Source: Gammaproteobacteria bacterium
GTDB lineage: Bacteria > Pseudomonadota > Gammaproteobacteria > Pseudomonadales > Halieaceae
DNA: 64,000 nucleotides
Assembly: GCA_030427085.1 (NCBI GenBank)
Contig: JAUHXH010000002.1
Location: 372,001 to 436,000 of the forward strand
Direction: 5' to 3'
Part shown: one piece after another, positions 1 through 8,517 of the stretch
Layout of the letters: every line of letters begins with the position of its first letter
How positions within the stretch are numbered: position 1 is the stretch's first letter
Made by a program: the position numbers and the translations under genes
The notes under the pieces: model-generated
Database searches by the model: none
Told to the model about the DNA's origin: nothing
The model's input: the letters and a program-made list of their open reading frames with translations, nothing else

Positions 1-1161
1 GCCGAAGAGGGTGCCCCTGACTTGACGCAGGTGCTTCCCCGGCAGCAAACGTGTGCGGGTAGGGAGCCACCCCAATCCGACGCTGCTACCGGGTTCATCT
101 TCGATGCCTTCAGGGTCGTCGATATGCTCCCCAAGCATCTGATAGCCGCCACAGATGCCCAGTACTTTGCCGCCGTAGCGTAAATGGCGCGCAATGCCTT
201 GATCCCAACCCTGCTGGCGTAGAAAGGCGAGATCGCCGCGCACGTTTTTGCTGCCCGGCAGTATGATCAGGTCGGCACCGGGGAGCGGGTCGCCCGGTCC
301 GACGAAGGTGAGTTGTACCTGGGGGTGATCCTGTAAGGGTTCGAAGTCCGTGTGGTTGGAAATACGGGGCAGCGCGGGTACCACGATGCGCAGGGCATCG
401 CGCGCTGATTCTTCCGAGGCAGGTGCCGGGCGCAGGGCATCTTCGGCGTCTAGACGCAGGTCCTGCAGATAAGGCAATACACCGAACACGGGCTTGCCGG
501 TGCGCTGTTCCAACCAGTCGAGGCCCGGTTGCAGCAACGACAGGTCGCCGCGAAAGCGATTGATGATAAAGCCGAGCACTCGGTCCTGCTCGCTGGAAGA
601 CAGCAGGTCCAGCGTTCCCACCAGGTGGGCGAACACGCCACCGCGGTCGATATCGGCCACCAACACCACTGGACAATCGGCGGGCTCGGCAAAGCCCATG
701 TTGGCAATGTCGCGGTCACGCAGGTTGATTTCCGCGGGGCTGCCGGCACCTTCCACGATGACACACTGATAGTGTGCTTGCAGCCGCTGGAAGCTGCTCA
801 TAACGGCATCCAGCGCGTGGGTCTTGTAGTGGTGATAGGTGGTGGCGTCGAGATGGTCTACCGCATGGCCGTGCACGATCACCTGGGCGTGGCAATCGGA
901 AGAGGGTTTCAGCAGGACCGGGTTCATGTCGGTATGTGGCGCAATGCCTGCCGCCTCTGCCTGCAGCGCCTGGGCACGGCCGATCTCGCCACCGTCTTCG
1001 GTAACGGCGCTGTTCAGTGCCATGTTCTGCGGTTTGAACGGCGCGACAGAAATACCGCGCCGGGCCAGCACGCGGCACAGTCCCGTGACCATCAGGCTCT
1101 TGCCCGCATCGGAAGTGGTGCCCTGTACCATCAGGGCGGGCCGAGGGTCAGTAATCGACAC
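1..1161 (-). CDS. cobQ: Cobyric acid synthase CobQ (3' end outside window)
   Basis: Glutamine-dependent amidase that converts adenosylcobyrinic a,c-diamide to cobyric acid by amidating four side chains (family knowledge). The visible 387 codons show the N-terminal ATP-binding motif [10 protein letters not shown], the signature [24 protein letters not shown] and, further on, the class I glutamine amidotransferase nucleophile context [11 protein letters not shown]. The C-terminal part lies beyond base 1. I prefer the GTG at 1161, which overlaps the cobO stop by 14 bases; an internal ATG at 1131 is the alternative, but the residues ahead of MVQGTTSD resemble the usual short N-terminal extension. 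Last visible gene of the riboswitch-led btuB-cobO-cobQ unit. Confidence 0.93.
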   Translation of the reverse strand, partial: MSITDPRPALMVQGTTSDAGKSLMVTGLCRVLARRGISVAPFKPQNMALNSAVTEDGGEIGRAQALQAEAAGIAPHTDMNPVLLKPSSDCHAQVIVHGHAVDHLDATTYHHYKTHALDAVMSSFQRLQAHYQCVIVEGAGSPAEINLRDRDIANMGFAEPADCPVVLVADIDRGGVFAHLVGTLDLLSSSEQDRVLGFIINRFRGDLSLLQPGLDWLEQRTGKPVFGVLPYLQDLRLDAEDALRPAPASEESARDALRIVVPALPRISNHTDFEPLQDHPQVQLTFVGPGDPLPGADLIILPGSKNVRGDLAFLRQQGWDQGIARHLRYGGKVLGICGGYQMLGEHIDDPEGIEDEPGSSVGLGWLPTRTRLLPGKHLRQVRGTLFG

Positions 1162-1759
1162 CCGCCCGGGCCTTGATACCAGCGCGGAAGGCATGTTTTA
1201 CGTCTTTCACTTCCGACACCGTGTCCATGGCTTCCTGCAGGGCGCTGCCACCGCCGCGGCCAGTAACCACAACGGATTGGGATTCCGGTCGGTTAACCAG
1301 CGCCGAGATCACCTCGTCGGCGTCCAGATAGTCGTAGGCCAGCATGTAAGTGAGCTCGTCCAGCACCACCAGATCGTAACTCGGGTCGCTCAACATCGGA
1401 CGGGCAATAGCCCAGGTGCGTTCGGCAGCGGCGATGTCGCCACTGCGATCCTGGGTGTTCCAGGTAAAGCCGGTACCCATCTGGTGAAAGTCTACCTGCG
1501 GGCACTGATCCCGCAGGTAGATTTCTTCACCGGAGAGTTGTTGCCCCTTGATGAACTGCACCACGCCCACCTTGTGGCCGTAGCCCAGGGCACGCATCAC
1601 CATGCCGAAAGCGGAACTGGATTTGCCCTTGCCGTTGCCGGTGAGCAGCACGGCAACGCCGCGCTCCTCGTCCGCGCGCTCAATGTTGGCATCCACTTTG
1701 GCCTTCTGTTTTTGCATGGCCTTGCGGTGCCTTTCCTCCTTGCGCTCGCTGTCGCTCAT
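1148..1759 (-). CDS. cobO: Cob(I)yrinic acid a,c-diamide adenosyltransferase (CobA/CobO/BtuR type)
   Basis: Cytoplasmic enzyme that transfers the adenosyl group of ATP to the cobalt of corrinoids, giving the coenzyme form. 203 residues, the usual length. The P-loop GNGKGKSSS lies at residues 41-49, after a charged N-terminal helix, and [12 protein letters not shown] follows in the middle, as in the CobA family. It sits between btuB (15 bases upstream) and cobQ (overlapping by 14 bases), so imported corrinoid is probably adenosylated and then amidated by the products of one transcript. Confidence 0.95.
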   Translation of the reverse strand: MSDSERKEERHRKAMQKQKAKVDANIERADEERGVAVLLTGNGKGKSSSAFGMVMRALGYGHKVGVVQFIKGQQLSGEEIYLRDQCPQVDFHQMGTGFTWNTQDRSGDIAAAERTWAIARPMLSDPSYDLVVLDELTYMLAYDYLDADEVISALVNRPESQSVVVTGRGGGSALQEAMDTVSEVKDVKHAFRAGIKARAGVDY

Positions 1760-1774
1760 GGTCTTCCTTCTGTT

Positions 1775-3625
1775 TTAGAACTCGTAGCGCACGCCGGCGT
1801 AGGCAGCGGCACCCGACGTATTATAGGTGGGCACTTCCTGGTAGTCCTCGTCCAGCGCGTTCTCCACGCGGCCATAGATGGTCAGGCCACCCAGTATGCG
1901 CCAGCTCGCATTCAGATCCAGCACCTGGTAGTCGTCCAGAGAGGTGCCATCTGTGTCTTCCGCGTCGTAGGAGCCGCGCAACGATGCACTCAGAACCAGA
2001 CGCTCATCCATCGGCAGCCATTTCACGCCCACGTTGGCCAGATGCTTGGGGCGGCGGGCGCGGGGTGCGCCGTCAGCTTGCTCGCTATCGTTGTAGGTGT
2101 AGTTGGCGTTGAACAGCAGGCTGTCCATGATCGGGATCTCCGCCAACATCTCTACTCCGCTGGAGCTGGATTCGCCACTGGCCTGTAAATAGCCGGAGTA
2201 GGTGATCAGGTCGAAGTAGATGCCGTCGTCGACGCGCTGGTCAAACCAGGTGGCCTCCAGCGTGCTGCCATTCTCGCCGTACCAGGTCAGGCCCAGGTCG
2301 TAGCCCTGGCTGGTTTCCTCTTTCAGTTCAGTGTCCGCCGCAGGGGGATACACACCGGGGCGCTGGTTGTAGGCGATTTCATACAGGCTGGGGGCCCGGA
2401 AACCAGTGCCGGCGCTGCCGTGCACTTTGAACTGGCCAATGCTGGCGGGAATCAGCCAGGCGCCGCTGATACGCCAGGAATTGTGCTGGCCGAAGTCGTC
2501 GTTGTCATCGTGGCGCAGTCCGGCGGTAACGAATAAGGTATCGGCAAAGCCGCCCTGGTATTCCAGGTAGTAACCGATCTGGTCGCGTTCGTGAAGAAAA
2601 CTGCCGTTGTCGATGGACTCGGTTTTTATTTCAGCGCCGTACACCAGTTGCAAAGCGTCGCTAAAGCGCGCGCTGCCCTGATAGGCGCTGCGCTCGAGCC
2701 CGCCCTCAGAGCCAAACGTGGGTTCACCTTCGGTGTAATCCTGCTTGTCGGTCTGGCTGTCAGCGTAGGACAGCTCATGCGTGAAGCGCTCGCCGGTGTA
2801 ACGCGCCGCAGCACGCCAGGCCGTTTGTTCGTACTCGTTGCTACAGTCGTTGGAGGGCGAGAAGCTGTTGGTGTAGCAGTTGTCGTACTGGTTGGCGCCG
2901 TCGATGTCGTGGACAACACCTTCCACACGGAATTTTTCACCGATGTTCCAGCCAGCCTTGGCGTGAACGGTGGTGTTTTCGTAGCCGTCATTGTCCGCCG
3001 GGTCTGTGTCCGTGTCGCGGGCATTGAAACCGTCGGTGTCGAAGTCGGAAACGCTGAGGCTGACGTCACCAGAGTCACCGCGCAGGCCCAGGCTGGCGCT
3101 CAGGTCAGATGTGCCGTAGCGGCCCGCCTCGGCGCTGGCCTCACCACCAAAGCCTTCCTCGGGGGTGAAGCTGCTGATTTTGATCACGCCGCCGGCATCG
3201 GCGCCATACATCATGCCCTGCGGGCCGCGCAGGATTTCCACCCGCTGCACGCCCTTGCTCATCAGGTGTTCCATGCGCGGGCTGCTCTGGGTGCTGGTGG
3301 TGTCGGAAATGTCGATCCCGTCCAGCAGTACGAGCGTACGGTAACCTTCCTCGCCTCGAATTCTCAATGTGGCAGGCTTGCCGGCGCCGCCATTGGCACT
3401 GGCGCCAATGCCCGGCGCTTCACGCAACACGTCATACAGGGAATTAAAGCCGGCCTGGCGAATGTCGGCAGCGTCCAGCACACTCACTGAAGTGCCCAGA
3501 TGGCGCAGGGGCATGGCAACGCGCGACGACACCACCACCGTTTCCTCCAATGGTAGTTCCTGTGCCTGGGCAGGTGCGATGGCGCAGGCGACAGCCAGTG
3601 CGCTCAGGGGGTAAAACTTGGTCAT
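1775..3625 (-). CDS. btuB: TonB-dependent cobalamin receptor BtuB
   Basis: Outer-membrane receptor for cobalamin, energised by TonB. The ATG at 3625 gives 616 residues, with a Sec signal peptide (hydrophobic stretch ending at AQAQ) and a TonB box (ETVVVSS) directly behind it. The plug domain has RIRGEEGYRTLVLLDG and VEILRGPQGMMYGADAGG, and the barrel ends in aromatic YEF. A TTG two codons earlier is rejected because the GAGGA Shine-Dalgarno at 3632-3636 is 6 bases from the ATG but would abut the TTG. The B12 specificity rests on the cobalamin riboswitch upstream and cobO/cobQ downstream rather than on the receptor sequence alone. Confidence 0.93.
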   Translation of the reverse strand: MTKFYPLSALAVACAIAPAQAQELPLEETVVVSSRVAMPLRHLGTSVSVLDAADIRQAGFNSLYDVLREAPGIGASANGGAGKPATLRIRGEEGYRTLVLLDGIDISDTTSTQSSPRMEHLMSKGVQRVEILRGPQGMMYGADAGGVIKISSFTPEEGFGGEASAEAGRYGTSDLSASLGLRGDSGDVSLSVSDFDTDGFNARDTDTDPADNDGYENTTVHAKAGWNIGEKFRVEGVVHDIDGANQYDNCYTNSFSPSNDCSNEYEQTAWRAAARYTGERFTHELSYADSQTDKQDYTEGEPTFGSEGGLERSAYQGSARFSDALQLVYGAEIKTESIDNGSFLHERDQIGYYLEYQGGFADTLFVTAGLRHDDNDDFGQHNSWRISGAWLIPASIGQFKVHGSAGTGFRAPSLYEIAYNQRPGVYPPAADTELKEETSQGYDLGLTWYGENGSTLEATWFDQRVDDGIYFDLITYSGYLQASGESSSSGVEMLAEIPIMDSLLFNANYTYNDSEQADGAPRARRPKHLANVGVKWLPMDERLVLSASLRGSYDAEDTDGTSLDDYQVLDLNASWRILGGLTIYGRVENALDEDYQEVPTYNTSGAAAYAGVRYEF

Positions 3626-3734
3626 GATCAATCCTCAAAAGCCGAAATCAATGGCGATTGAGGGAGGGTAGAAGGGAACTCGGCACGGGCCGGGCAACCG
3701 ACTATGAAGCCCTCCGCTCCATCGTTTGCAATTA

Positions 3735-3862
3735 CCAGGCAGGTATCGGGCTCGCAGAAGTCTGCATACCGTTGCGGGGGCAGCGGTGGCTTCGCCAAAG
3801 GCTTACCACACTTCCCATTTAACCTGCCCAGCTGTAACAGCGGCAGGCACCTGGTAGGGGCG
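3735..3862 (-). ncRNA. Cobalamin (AdoCbl) riboswitch
   Basis: Read on the minus strand, the leader has AGGTGCCTGCC at its 5' side, then GGGAAGTGTGGTAAGCC, then CACCGCTGCCCCCGCAACGG, and closes with ATACCTGCC. These correspond in order to the conserved blocks of the cobalamin element, including the CCCCCGCAAC core and the B12 box. It ends about 110 bases before the btuB start. Downstream, the bases at 3658-3663 can pair with 3633-3638, which contain the btuB Shine-Dalgarno, suggesting translational control. Boundaries are approximate. Confidence 0.9.
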
Positions 3863-3970
3863 GCCACTCTAGGCCCAACCCGGGTGGCTGTCAATGCGCT
3901 CGATGACACGCAAATTGTCTGAAATTGCCGCAAACTGCGGTGAGTGCACCATCATAAGCGTTCAGGTGCC

Positions 3971-3998
3971 TGTAGATGCAGGACGGTAGCGGTATACT
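3971..3998 (+). promoter_or_regulatory. Possible sigma-70 promoter of sppA
   Basis: A TATACT -10 element lies at 3993-3998, with a poor -35 (TGTAGA, 3971-3976) 16 bases upstream. The sppA start codon follows 30 bases later. The -10 is good and the -35 weak. Confidence 0.4.
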
Positions 3999-4028
3999 GC
4001 AAGCGTCAATCAGGCTCAGGAGTGGAAT

Positions 4029-5843
4029 GTGAAAGGGTTCTTCGGAAAGCTCGGCAGTTTTCTTACGGGCGTGCGCGTGTGGACGGTCAACATCCTCACG
4101 ATACTCGTGTTGGTCTACATCGTGGGCGTGGTGGTCACCGCGGTGCGCAGTATGCCGCAGAAGGTAGATCCGCAGGGCAAGGTGCTGATTCTCAGCCCCA
4201 CTGGCCTGATCCTGGATCAGGAAGTGTTCCCCAGTTCGGTGAATTTCCCCTTCGCCGCGCCCGAGGAAAACCAGATCCAGTCACGCGATCTGCAGCGCCT
4301 GATCCGGACCGCGGCAGAGGATGATCGCCTGTCGGGCGTGTTGGTTGATTTTTCCCAGGCCAGTTTCAGCGGCGCCAGCACCGCCTTGCGCATTGCTGCG
4401 GAATTGGACGCGCTGAAAGCCTCCGGCAAACCGGTGGTTGCGTTCAGTGAATCCCTGGGTACGGCGTCTTACCTGATGGCTGCCCGCGCGGAAAAAATCT
4501 TTGTCCATCCTTCCGGAGCGCTGGCTATCTCCGGTCTCGGTGGTTACCGCAATTACACGCGTGAATTGACCGACAAGCTCAAAATCACCCTGCACAATTA
4601 TTCCCAGGGCGATTACAAGTCCGCCGTGGAAGGTATGACCCGTAACGACATGTCCGCGGCCGACAAAGAGCAGCGCGAGGCGCTGTACGGCCCCATCTGG
4701 GACACACTGAAAAATGAGATGGCCAGCGCACGTGGTGTGGAGCCGTCCGTGTTTCAACAGATGGCGGATACCTCTCCCGTGGTCATGCTGCGCGAGGCGG
4801 CCTACGACAATCTGGCATTGGCGGAGGAACTGGGCCTGATCGACGGCACCTACAGCTTCTCCCAGTTCCGGGAGTACATGATCGAACGCTTCGGCAAGGA
4901 TGACAGCGAGGACCGTGAAACCTACCCCCATATCACTGCAGACGCCTACTTCGCCCAGATGGGGCCGGAAGAGCAAAGCGCCAGCGACGCTGTGTCGGTA
5001 GTGTTTGTAGAAGGCGCCATCCAGACGGGCGACGTTGGCCCCGGTGTGGCGGGCTCTGACGACGTGGCTGCCCTGCTGCGCAAAGCTCATGAAAACGACG
5101 CAACCAAAGCAGTGGTGCTGCGCGTTAACAGCCCCGGCGGTTCGATACTTGCCAGTGACACCATTCGGGAAGAGCTGGCGGCAGCGAAACGCAAAGGCAT
5201 GCCGGTGGTTGTTTCCATGGGTGACGTGGCTGCCTCCGGTGGTGTATGGGTGAGCACGCCCGCCGATAAAATCTATGCCGAGCCCACCACCATCACCGGT
5301 TCCATTGGCGTCGCCGTGGTCATTCCCACGGTGGAGAATGCCCTGGACTATCTCGGTATTCACAGCGACGGCGTCACCACCAGTAAATATGCGGGCTGGG
5401 ATCTTGCTCGCCCGGTCGATGAACAATTGGATGCTTTCTTCGCCAAATGGGCGGGCAGTGCCTACGAGCGCTTCATCTCGGTAGTGGCTGACAGCCGCGA
5501 TAAGGACGTGGAATTCATTCGCTCTATCGCCGGCGGTCGGGTGTGGCTGGCGCCTGATGCGCTGGAACATGGACTTATCGATGAGCTGGGTACGCTCGAC
5601 GACGCCCTCGCCTATGCCGCCGAACAGGCGTCACTGGACGACTACAAGGTCGATTACGTAGTGAAGAAGCCTTCCGCAGCCGTGCTTTTGCTGCGCGAAT
5701 TGCAGAAAAACCTCGGCGTAAATTTCCAGGTGAGCACGCCGAGCTTCATGCACCGTATGGAAGCCCTGATGGGTGAGTTGGACGCACTGAGCCAGCCGCG
5801 TGCCACGGCAATGTGTACCGTGTGTATGGTGGAACTGCTGTAG
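4029..5843 (+). CDS. sppA: Signal peptide peptidase SppA, 67K type
   Basis: Inner-membrane serine protease that degrades cleaved signal peptides. 604 residues; the N-terminal membrane anchor is at about residues 18-40, followed by two tandem S49 domains as in the 67K enterobacterial form. The catalytic Lys is K197 (SQGDYKSAVEG) in the first domain, and the Ser is S403 (GDVAASGGVW) in the second. GTG start at 4029, supported by AGGAG six bases upstream. It stands alone, divergent from the btuB leader. The C-terminus (ATAMCTVCMVELL) has an unusual Cys-containing tail after the last conserved helix. Confidence 0.95.
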   Translation: MKGFFGKLGSFLTGVRVWTVNILTILVLVYIVGVVVTAVRSMPQKVDPQGKVLILSPTGLILDQEVFPSSVNFPFAAPEENQIQSRDLQRLIRTAAEDDRLSGVLVDFSQASFSGASTALRIAAELDALKASGKPVVAFSESLGTASYLMAARAEKIFVHPSGALAISGLGGYRNYTRELTDKLKITLHNYSQGDYKSAVEGMTRNDMSAADKEQREALYGPIWDTLKNEMASARGVEPSVFQQMADTSPVVMLREAAYDNLALAEELGLIDGTYSFSQFREYMIERFGKDDSEDRETYPHITADAYFAQMGPEEQSASDAVSVVFVEGAIQTGDVGPGVAGSDDVAALLRKAHENDATKAVVLRVNSPGGSILASDTIREELAAAKRKGMPVVVSMGDVAASGGVWVSTPADKIYAEPTTITGSIGVAVVIPTVENALDYLGIHSDGVTTSKYAGWDLARPVDEQLDAFFAKWAGSAYERFISVVADSRDKDVEFIRSIAGGRVWLAPDALEHGLIDELGTLDDALAYAAEQASLDDYKVDYVVKKPSAAVLLLRELQKNLGVNFQVSTPSFMHRMEALMGELDALSQPRATAMCTVCMVELL

Positions 5844-5856
5844 CTGAGATTTTTGC

Positions 5857-5878
5857 TGAGCGGGGGTCCCCCCGCTCA
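5857..5878. terminator. GC-rich hairpin between convergent genes
   Basis: Inverted repeat TGAGCGGGGG / CCCCCGCTCA between the sppA stop and the end of the minus-strand gene at 5889. Neither strand has a strong T-tract directly after the stem, so it may act as a bidirectional transcript end or as a processing barrier. Confidence 0.5.
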
Positions 5879-5888
5879 TGCATTTAGC

Positions 5889-6572
5889 CTATCGTCGAGC
5901 AATAAAGAAAGGGTCGAGGACGGCGCAACGTTCGTCTTTGCCCTTGATGTTGTACTTGAAGATGGCCTGTTGCTCTCCGTTGTTCCTGATGTCCCGCCAG
6001 TCTTTCAGGGTACATACTCGACGAGTGGCATAACCGTTATCCTCCTCATGCCCCTTCATGCCTTTGCAGGGAGACATGCCGTCGAAGGTCACCGTAAAAG
6101 CCTTACGGTTTTCATTTTTCCAACGAATCTTACGGACATTCTCCTTCCTGGGTTTGCCCCCGTGTGTCGAATCGCCAGCCCAGCGGCATATCATGGGGCT
6201 GGGTGGGCTTTCAAAGGCGTCGTCCCTGCAGACTCTGTCTACGACTGACACCGACGTGGGGCAACTGAAGGTTTCTCCATCGACAGTGAAGTCCGTGAAA
6301 ACCACTTCAGCGGTACGTCCATTCTCTACCAGTGCCCTCTCGACAGTGGCGTAATTAAGATGGACTTTGCCGTCGACTCGTGGAACGTCCTGGAGAACGA
6401 TTGGCGCATCGTCGCCAGTATCCATGGCAACGGGATCCTTTTCCTCTGCCGCGGTACAACTGCCACTGGCCGTTGCCAGTAAACTGGCGATTGCCAGGCG
6501 GCGAATCATATGGGGCTTCGCCAAGGGCCCAATGGTTTTTGTCCATTGCTGCAGAGCGCGCTGTTGTTTCAT
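5889..6572 (-). CDS. Hypothetical exported protein
   Basis: Not recognised. 227 residues from the ATG at 6572, which has a GGGGAAG Shine-Dalgarno-like element about 8 bases upstream. A hydrophobic, signal-like segment begins at the internal Met of HMIRRLAIASLL (codon at 6509) and ends near SGSC, a poor lipobox, so export is likely but lipidation doubtful. The mature part is rich in Cys (SCPTS, VCRD, ICRW, SPCKG, RVCT, RCAV), as in disulfide-bonded periplasmic proteins. Base composition looks somewhat less GC-rich than the neighbours. No linked gene suggests a role. Confidence 0.6.
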   Translation of the reverse strand: MKQQRALQQWTKTIGPLAKPHMIRRLAIASLLATASGSCTAAEEKDPVAMDTGDDAPIVLQDVPRVDGKVHLNYATVERALVENGRTAEVVFTDFTVDGETFSCPTSVSVVDRVCRDDAFESPPSPMICRWAGDSTHGGKPRKENVRKIRWKNENRKAFTVTFDGMSPCKGMKGHEEDNGYATRRVCTLKDWRDIRNNGEQQAIFKYNIKGKDERCAVLDPFFIARR

Positions 6573-6699
6573 AGCTGACTTCCCCTATGTCTGATCAGTC
6601 AGGACAATTCTGCAAGCCCGGTCCGGTGCCAAACTGCGAGCGCTGGCAAGGCGGGCACATAACAGGAAAAAGCATAGACCACAAAGTTAGTTTTTGCTC

Positions 6700-7704
6700 T
6701 CAGCTCGCAATCCACTCGGGATACGGTAATTTCCGGCTCCACAGAAATTCCGCGTTGTACAACTTGCTGCGGTAACGGTCACCGCCATCGCACAAGACTG
6801 TGACAATGGTGTGTCCGGGTCCCAATTCCTGTGCCAGCGCCACCGCTCCGGCCACATTGACACCGCTGGACCCGCCAACCGAAATGCCCTCGTCTTTCAG
6901 CAGTTGGTAAACGTGGGGCAGGGCGCTGTCGTCGTCCACCTGGAAGGCGAAATCCACGCTAACGCTGTCGAGGTTGCCCGGCAGGAATGACACGCCGATA
7001 CCCTCGGTGATAGAGCTGCCGGACGCGGCAAGTTCACCGTCGGTGTAATAGCGATAGAGTGCGGAGCCCATCGGGTCCGCCAGCGCGATCTTCACTTCCG
7101 GCTTGCGTTCGCGCAGTGCCTGGGCCACACCGGCCAGCGTACCGCCGGTGCCAACGGCACAAACAAAGCCGTCCACTGCCCCCTGGGTTTGATCCCAGAT
7201 CTCGCGCCCGGTGGTGTCGTAGTGGACCTTGCGATTGGCGAGATTGTCGAACTGCCGGGCCCAGATGGCGCCTTTGACTTCTTCGCGGGCGCGCCCTTCG
7301 GCGATCTGCTGCGCCATGCGAATGTAGTGATGGGGGCTGGAGGCCGCTGCCGAGGGCATCAACAACAGCTCGGCGCCCAGCATTTCCAGGTAATCAATTT
7401 TCTCCTGCGCGGCGTTCTGGGGCATCACGATAACGGTTTGATACCCCAGTGCATTCGCCATCAGGGTCAGCCCGATGCCGGTGTTGCCGGCGGTACCTTC
7501 TACGATCACTCCGCCCGGTCGCAGCTCCTCGGCAGCTTCAGCGGCGCGAATGATGCCAAGCGCGGTACGGTCCTTGACCGAGCCCCCGGGATTGAGAAAT
7601 TCGGCCTTGCCGTAGATGTCACAGCCCGTGAGTTCTGAGACCCGGCGCAGATAGAGCAGGGGAGTATTGCCCACCAGTTGGGGCAGGAGGGTTTTGTCGG
7701 GCAC
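6700..7704 (-). CDS. PLP-dependent cysteine synthase family protein
   Basis: O-acetylserine sulfhydrylase-type enzyme making cysteine from O-acetylserine and sulfide (family inference). PLP lysine K44 is in NPGGSVKDRTA, the substrate loop reads EGTAGNTGIG instead of the more usual EPTSGNTG, and the phosphate-binding loop is GTGGTLAG. The EGTAGNTG variant and the C-terminal ending place it outside classic CysK and CysM; a cystathionine-beta-synthase-like or other sulfur substrate is possible. I choose the GTG at 7704 (334 residues) because GAGGAGA sits just upstream with good spacing; a TTG at 7719 would lie within that Shine-Dalgarno. Confidence 0.88.
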   Translation of the reverse strand: MPDKTLLPQLVGNTPLLYLRRVSELTGCDIYGKAEFLNPGGSVKDRTALGIIRAAEAAEELRPGGVIVEGTAGNTGIGLTLMANALGYQTVIVMPQNAAQEKIDYLEMLGAELLLMPSAAASSPHHYIRMAQQIAEGRAREEVKGAIWARQFDNLANRKVHYDTTGREIWDQTQGAVDGFVCAVGTGGTLAGVAQALRERKPEVKIALADPMGSALYRYYTDGELAASGSSITEGIGVSFLPGNLDSVSVDFAFQVDDDSALPHVYQLLKDEGISVGGSSGVNVAGAVALAQELGPGHTIVTVLCDGGDRYRSKLYNAEFLWSRKLPYPEWIAS

Positions 7705-7773
7705 TGGCCGTCTCCTCAACGAGGTCCTATGCCCAGCTTAGTCGAAGAATCGACGCGCGAACACGCGCACGGT

Positions 7774-8517
7774 TCAGTCCAGCAGCTCGGCGCTGGCCTC
7801 CGCCACATCCTCGTCAACGTTGAGCACTTTGTGGAAAAAGTCGAGTCCGCTCATGCCCTCCAGATCGTCCACGGCGACAACGTAGTTGGAAAGGTCTTTG
7901 ACCTTCCCGGGGCGGTGGGGCACGAGCAGAGCCCCCATGTCACCTGTATCGGGCAGGTAGTAGACCTTGTAGTAGTGGGAGGGCACTGCCACTTCCCTTC
8001 GGCCAATATTGCGATTGACCCCTTCAAACAGCGGCCCGCTGATCACAAAGACTTCACCGTGTTTGCTCACCAACTGCCGCTCGTAATCCGCCACGGCCTG
8101 CCACGGACCCCGGCCAAAAGCCGGAAGCTGTGGCGCGGTATTCGCCCACTGATAAGTCTGTCGGTAGTGTCCGGCATCGAGGCTTCCATTGTTATAGGCG
8201 ACCCGGCCTGGTACGTAAGCTGTGCCGCGGTAGTCTCGCATCTCGGGCCGGTAGCGTTCATTGAGATCGTCGTCGCGCTTGATCTCGTACTCTCGATCCG
8301 GTCGTGCGGCGATCGTCTCCGGCGTGAGATAGGCGGCAACCCACACCGGATTACGATAGTGGTGGCTGATGCCCGCGGCGTAGGATTCGCGGCACACCAC
8401 CTGGTCCACCTCGCTGGGCAGGCCGTATTTCAGGTGTTTCTGGCAGCTGTCGGAGCAGGCGCCGAGCAGTGTGGCAGCAAGCAGGGGAAAGGCAATGCGC
8501 ATTGTTCGGGCGGTCAT
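7774..8517 (-). CDS. Secreted DNA/RNA non-specific endonuclease, lipoprotein
   Basis: Endonuclease_NS (NucA/Serratia nuclease) family protein of 247 residues. It begins with a lipoprotein signal (LLAATLLGAC), so it is probably tethered in the periplasm or outer membrane. The catalytic motif appears as DAGHYRQTYQWANTAPQ: the general-base His and metal-binding Asn are present, but the Arg of the usual DRGH is Ala. The ATG at 8517 overlaps the upstream acyltransferase stop as ATGA, indicating translational coupling. Possible roles are nutrient nucleic acid degradation or defence against incoming DNA. Confidence 0.85.
   Translation of the reverse strand: MTARTMRIAFPLLAATLLGACSDSCQKHLKYGLPSEVDQVVCRESYAAGISHHYRNPVWVAAYLTPETIAARPDREYEIKRDDDLNERYRPEMRDYRGTAYVPGRVAYNNGSLDAGHYRQTYQWANTAPQLPAFGRGPWQAVADYERQLVSKHGEVFVISGPLFEGVNRNIGRREVAVPSHYYKVYYLPDTGDMGALLVPHRPGKVKDLSNYVVAVDDLEGMSGLDFFHKVLNVDEDVAEASAELLD

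Noticed and set aside
839-2188. 449-codon plus-strand frame across cobQ, cobO and btuB
   Set aside because: It spans the borders of three minus-strand genes with clear motifs, so it is a composition artefact.
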